DNA of 64,000 nt from Hibiscus mutabilis. Lineage: Eukaryota; Streptophyta; Magnoliopsida; Malvales; Malvaceae. The stretch lies in assembly GCA_019671005.1 (NCBI GenBank), contig CM033712.1:77822479-77886478 (forward strand). The letters are read 5' to 3'. Positions 59,362 to 64,000 of this stretch are shown here, one piece after another; position 1 is the first letter of the stretch; every line of letters begins with the position of its first letter. A program made the position numbers and the translations under genes. Below the pieces are notes generated by a model. That model made no database searches and was not told the origin of the DNA. It worked only from the letters and a program-made list of their open reading frames with translations.

Positions 59362-60564
59362 TGTAATCACTCATTTTTATCCGGGTTTTTAGTATTTTTA
59401 GTGTTGTTGTAATAATATTATTAATCTTTAAAAAAACTAAAAAAATAATAAAAAAAGTAAAAAAAAAATAAAAAGGGGGAGGGGAGTGGAGCACAAAGCT
59501 CCACGTCACCCTCCTCAACCCTATAAATAGAGGGCAGCGGCAGCAATTGAAAAGACGCAATTGCAATTGGAAATTGCAAGCAGCAATTTGAATCGGCAGG
59601 GGCAGGCCAATTCGGCTAGCCCAGGACCGGGGTAATATCCTCGGTCTTAACCGGTTCGATCAGGGTCCTATTTTAGGTCCGATCTAGTTAATATTTTTGG
59701 AGAGGTCGTGGTAGATCTCGGTGGGGTCCAGTCGGGGTTCGTCATTCGAACATCTAATTAGGTATATTTTTTTATTTATGTTGTAATTTTTATATTTTAA
59801 TGAAGCAGTAGTTAATTTAAAATTGTGTTTTTAATTTGTATGTTTATCTATGTTTTAGATTAGTATGTTTTAAATTTATGTTTTATATTAATATTTTATT
59901 TATGTTAGATATGTTTTTATAAGTTAGATTAATATTTATGTATGCATGTTTTAGATTAGTATTCTATTTATGTTAGATATGTTTTTATTTATGAGTTAGA
60001 TTAATAGTCATGTATGTATGTTTTAGATTAGTATTTTATTTATGTTATATTAATATTTTATTATGTTAGTATTTATTTATATTTTTATCGCAATGTATTT
60101 ATTTATATTTGCCATGTTTTTTAAGTTTGCATAACGAACATATATTTTGTCAATGAGGTGCCCTTTTATTCGAGTGTAAACGGGGCCAGTATCAGGCGTA
60201 GTGATAGTGGTTGGACGTTTACTCTCGAATAACGGGGCCTTTAAAATTTACTCGCACCTATAACCAAATTTTAATTTAATCGTCACTTTAATCCGGAAAG
60301 TTTAATATTAATAAAGCGGTAATTATTAAAGTACCAATTTTGGGCGGTGTGGGGGTGCTAATCCTTCCCCATTCGTAACCGACTCCCGAACCCAACAGTT
60401 TTTAAATCTCTGGTTTTCTACGGTGTCCGGTCCACCTTGAGTGGCCGGTGGCGACTCCAATTTTAAATAAAACACGGGTTTTATAAAAATCCCACGCGGA
60501 ATACAACATTTTCAAAACAAATACAAAAACACTTCATTTTTTAGCGAGAAAAAACATCGCTACA
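59362..60564 (+). repeat. 3' LTR of the Tat/Ogre-like element
   Basis: 1203 bases, preceded by the polypurine tract AAAGAGGGG (59350-59357). Matches the 5' LTR except for small indels (one TATG unit, a short CAATATTG-region deletion), few substitutions and the missing second 3' module. TATA box at 59522-59529. Confidence 0.88.
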
Positions 60565-61134
60565 ATTACCAGCCGTTAAAATCTAACGGAAGAGTGAGGT
60601 GGTTGTTAATAGAAATTTGTATAATTATATATTTGGTCCCTGTTAGTTACATATTCTATCAATTTGATTCTAATTTTAATTTGATTAAATTAATTAATCA
60701 TTCAATTAGATGCCGACATATGTGATTACCTTATTCGAGGAATTTAATTATTTATTTTTATTTAATAATTTTATTTTCCTCCTCCAATTAGGTGGTAAAT
60801 GGTGCAAGTTTGCCACTGAACCAAGTGGCCATTTATTATACAAAATACACAATGTAATACATGTTTTGGTGGCAAATTGAATGATTAATCAATTAATTAA
60901 ATTAAAATTGGGATCAAATTGATAGAATAGGTAGCTAACAAAGACCAAATATGTAATTATACAAATTTCTATTAATAGCCACGTCACCCTTTCGTTAGAT
61001 TTTAACGGCTGGTGGTCAAAATATGTACAATTAAATAGTTGGGTGGTCAAATTTTGAATTTTTATAGTTCGATAGTCAAAACAAGCCAGATCCAATAGTT
61101 AGGTGGTCAACCAGGTAGTTTACCCTTTAATTAT

Positions 61135-61454
61135 TTGTATCTAATCGATTAGGAATATATATATATATATAAGAATAACCTATAGTTCTATTGTATTAAT
61201 GGTTAAGAGATATTGGCATCCTCTAAAAAAACAATTTAAACCCAACCTCTCTCCCAATTATCAAATAAAAAATATTTCATGTATTTTAAAAAAACAAATG
61301 CTTAATTAATAAAAAATGTTGAGAATTTTATATAGAGTTAAATAAAAAATATTTTAAAGTCCAACTTTTTTAATAATAGAACCATGTATATTAAATGAAG
61401 GGAAAATATTCCGTGCACTAACAGCGGAAACAAAAAGTTTTCATAGAGCGCCTT
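61135..61454. other. AT-rich intergenic DNA
   Basis: No gene is seen; an (AT)n run near 61157-61172. Confidence 0.4.
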
Positions 61455-61665
61455 AGTTTTAAGGTTTAGTAATTTAATTTAGGGTTTATGGGTTTATGTA
61501 GGTGTTTAGAATTTAAGGATTGTGGTAAGAATTTAAGGTTTATAGGTTAGGGTTTAGAGTTTAAGTTTTAGGATAATAGGTTAGGGATTTAAGTTTTAAC
61601 TTGTAAATCCTAAATTATAATAACAATCCTTAAACCCTAAACTCTAAACTTAAACCCTAAAACTA
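61455..61665. repeat. Telomere-like tract with an inverted arm
   Basis: The left part carries TTTAGGG-type words (TTAGGGTTTAGAGTTTAAG); the right part (61603-61665) carries the complementary sense (CCTTAAACCCTAAACTCTAA). The tract can therefore fold back on itself. Confidence 0.6.
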
Positions 61666-63469
61666 AGTTTGTTTATAAAGACACGTAACAACATTCTAAG
61701 CTCATTTGTGATGTTTTCTATTCTACCTAGTGTATCAAATAATTACTCTTATTTAAAACCACACCTTTAAACGTGTTTAAAACTTAAATAAGTATTTGAA
61801 TACTCAAATTCTATATTAAAATTCTTTTTATCATGAGCCTCGTACCTAATTTGGCTCGAACTAAAAACAGCCTAAACCGAAAAGCAGCCTAAACCGAAAA
61901 GCAACTCGAAATGAAACCAGTCTAAACTTAATTTAACTAAATCATATCTGAATCGAACAACAACATGATTCTAGTCTGATAATTGAGTCGAAGTAAATAG
62001 ATAATTTTTATTCAGTTAAAAAATATTTTCATTATTTTTATCTATTTTTAGCAATATAATAAATAGTAGAATGATGTATGTTTTATCCTACTTTTGTATT
62101 ATATTACTAGTTAACCATCACATTTGGTAATAGTTTAATTGTTCAATATCATTTTCATCTTTTAAAAGATCATCTATGCATTTGATCCGATAATTTTCAT
62201 ATTTTTAAAAAGTATTTGATATGAAACATATATTATCAATAATTCTATATATCAATAAAAATATTTTATATGAAACATATATCTTATATGAAAAACACGT
62301 TTTTACATGAATACATCAGTAATTATATATATATATATATATATCGGTTGGACTCATACCCAACTCAACCTAAATTGACTCAAATATCCAAAGGTTAACC
62401 CAAATAAAAAATCGATCGATCTGATATTAACTCGACTCGAAAACTGATCGATATGATATTGACAATATCCAAAACTCGATCAATTTGAAATTGACCTGAC
62501 CCAAAAACTGATCAATTTGATATTAACTCAACCCAAAATCTGACTAACCGATTTGATATTTACTCAACCTGAAAATCGACCGATCTAATATCCAGCTCAA
62601 CTTACCATAGACTCAAACTAAATCTAAACTAAATACCTTGTATTTATCTAGTAGTTTTGTGAGAGAGCTTTACTTTGTCGCACCAATAGTTTATTTGAGA
62701 AACATTATAAGTATGATTGTGAGTTTGATCATTATGTTATTATTGAGTTTTAAGAAATTATTGTAGAATGCTTAGGGTAGAGACTGTGAGGCTATAATAT
62801 TATAAGAATTGCTGCAATTAGCGTTTGTAGTTCATTTGATGATTCATGTCTCTTGTACTAAAATGTATTATAGTATATTTCTCTCGAAGAAAAGCTCGCA
62901 AACTCCATAAACAACCCTTTATATTATTGTCTATATTTTGTTTCTAATACTTCTACAAAAATAAATTTTATTTATTTTTACAATTTTAAAATCTTTAATA
63001 AAATGAATTATTCTTCTAAATTTCTTATCGAAGCACATTCTCAAGAGCCTTCTCAATATTTGTGTCCATAATTTTTTTTTCGATAATATCATCATCAAGC
63101 CTAAAAGGGTAGCAAAATGTTGAATGGAAATGAATTTGACCGAAGAACAATTTTCTTTTATGACCTATTTTTTAGTTTTGTATGATTTCTAAATCAATCC
63201 CCCACTCGTGCAACTATAGTGGTCCAAATAATTAACATGGTAAGAAGATTTATCAAACAACTTGCTTTTTGGGAAGAAAGTTTGAAATATTCAGCATTTC
63301 AATCATGGGTGAAACTTTAATTGTAATGCCTTTGAAACAACATAAATAGACTAATCCAAAAGGAAAGGTCATTTTTCTATTTTCAAAGTATCCACTAGAA
63401 CAGGTTTAATAATTAATTTTTTTACGTTCTACTTGACTATATAAGAGTAAATGCTGATAAACAAATTTC
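61666..63469. other. AT-rich intergenic DNA
   Basis: No gene is seen. 61830-62010 and 62340-62640 contain degenerate repeats of GATCGATCTGATATT-like and AACCGAAAAGCAGCCTAAAC-like words; an (AT)n run lies at 62324-62344. Confidence 0.4.
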
Positions 63470-63645
63470 TTTATATAACTATTGGTATTCAACTCATTGG
63501 TCGACTAATTCAAATCGAATTTTGCAGAGACATATTACGGGGTGATCTTTCCAACCCATTTTTCTCCATTAACAACATCAGAATTCGAACAACTAATCTT
63601 ACTTAAGAGACATAACGCCTCACCTCGCTAGACCATATATTGTAC
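63470..63645 (-). mobile_element. SINE-like repeat, copy 5
   Basis: On the - strand: TGGTCTAGCGAGGTGAGGCG (A-box-like), TTGTTCGAATTCTGATG (B-box-like), then GGAGAAAAATGGGTTGG and GAATTAGTCGACCAATGAG. It preserves the pol III boxes best. Confidence 0.55.
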
Positions 63646-63963
63646 TGATACGAATACGGGGAAAAGAACGGGGGGATGAGAAACGATAATTTTCAAGATT
63701 AGAGGGTACGGGTACGACAAATATGTAATAAATTTTATATTCTAAAAATGTAAAAATAATAAAAAAAATCATATGAGCATAACATCACACATATTTATAT
63801 ACTTATAGTTGAATTATGTAAGCAACAGAAAGAAAGAAAAAGACAAAAAAGTGAGAATAGAAGAAGTAAAAATCAGGAGATGAAAAACTTGCAAATACCC
63901 AAGTCGTATCCAAATATCATTAGTGCAAGGATGTATCGAGCACATGATACTGCTTTAAATTAA

Positions 63964-64000
63964 GGGTAAACTACATCAGTAGTCACCGAACTATGGTTTC
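63964..64000 (+). mobile_element. Left end of a GGTAAACT-type MITE, cut by the window edge
   Basis: GGGTAAACTACATCAGTAGT begins here and matches the start of the other GGTAAACT elements. Only the first 37 bases are in the window. Confidence 0.45.

Larger units (their letters stand above)
54524..60564 (+). mobile_element. Complete, non-autonomous Tat/Ogre-like Gypsy LTR retrotransposon
   Basis: The element has LTRs at 54524-55847 and 59362-60564, TG...CA ends, a 5-bp TSD ATTAC (54519-54523 and 60565-60569), a primer-binding site at 55850-55868 and a polypurine tract just before the 3' LTR. The 3.5-kb interior has no gag, protease, reverse transcriptase or integrase frame. It instead carries a GC-richer leader and arrays of short tandem repeats with A-rich blocks. 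The primer site complements a tRNA-Arg 3' end, as in Tat/Ogre elements, and tandem repeats before the 3' LTR are also known there. The LTRs differ by few substitutions outside indels, so insertion was recent. Transposition would need proteins from a relative elsewhere. Confidence 0.88.
54412..61125. mobile_element. Foldback MULE-type MITE split by an LTR retrotransposon
   Basis: Left piece 54412-54523 starts AGGTAAACTATCTAGGTGAT; right piece 60565-61125 ends CCAGGTAGTTTACCC. Removing the LTR element joins the pieces into a foldback of about 670 bases. Its arms match: TGTTTTGACTACCGAACTA against TAGTTCGATAGTCAAAACA, CCAGCCGTTAAAATCTAACG against CGTTAGATTTTAACGGCTGG, and TTTGTATAATTATATATTTGG. 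A 9-bp duplication TTTAATTAT flanks the whole (54403-54411 and 61126-61134), as expected for Mutator-type elements. Confidence 0.8.

Overview
The window is nuclear DNA from a flowering plant, most likely a eudicot. Genes carry GT-AG introns. The protein families present (EIN4-type ethylene receptor, AHL, ERF, PPR-DYW, LRR receptor-like protein) are plant families. Intergenic DNA is very AT-rich and packed with MITEs, SINEs and LTR-retrotransposon pieces. The protein flavour and repeat content would fit a rosid such as a Malvaceae (cotton-like) genome, but that placement is an impression and was not tested.

Layout. (1) 1-4.6 kb: an EIN4-like ethylene receptor gene on the + strand. A tandem 4-bp duplication in its second coding exon throws the receiver domain out of frame. 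(2) 4.6-7.7 kb: duplicated MITE-like DNA. (3) 7.8-10.6 kb: a seven-exon gene for a METTL2/6-like tRNA m3C methyltransferase. (4) 10.6-21.5 kb: non-coding, with a tRNA-type SINE, a very well paired 186-nt hairpin near 12.6 kb, a 3.68-kb probable solo LTR (14.92-18.61 kb), telomere-like degenerate repeats and a foldback MITE. (5) 21.6-22.5 kb: a single-exon AHL20-like AT-hook/PPC protein gene on the - strand. (6) 26.1-28.7 kb: a five-exon gene of unknown function, convergent with (7) 29.2-31.5 kb, a PLS-DYW pentatricopeptide gene on the - strand that is interrupted by one in-frame stop just before its E/DYW end. (8) 34.3-36.0 kb: a decayed LRR receptor-like-protein pseudogene. (9) 41.8-42.5 kb: an ERF1-like (group IX) AP2/ERF transcription factor gene with a good TATA box. 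(10) 43-64 kb: no host protein-coding gene seen; LINE, SINE, MITE and foldback debris. The centrepiece is a young, complete but gag/pol-less Tat/Ogre-like LTR element (54,524-60,564; tRNA-Arg primer site, 5-bp TSD, satellite-like arrays upstream of the 3' LTR) inserted inside a foldback MULE-type MITE.

The genes do not form an operon or cluster. The only functional link is that an ethylene receptor and an ERF1-type ethylene-response factor lie about 37 kb apart. Three of the seven coding loci carry lesions (EIN4 frameshift, PPR nonsense codon, LRR-RLP decay). All exon coordinates come from reading splice sites and protein-family continuity by eye, without transcript evidence.
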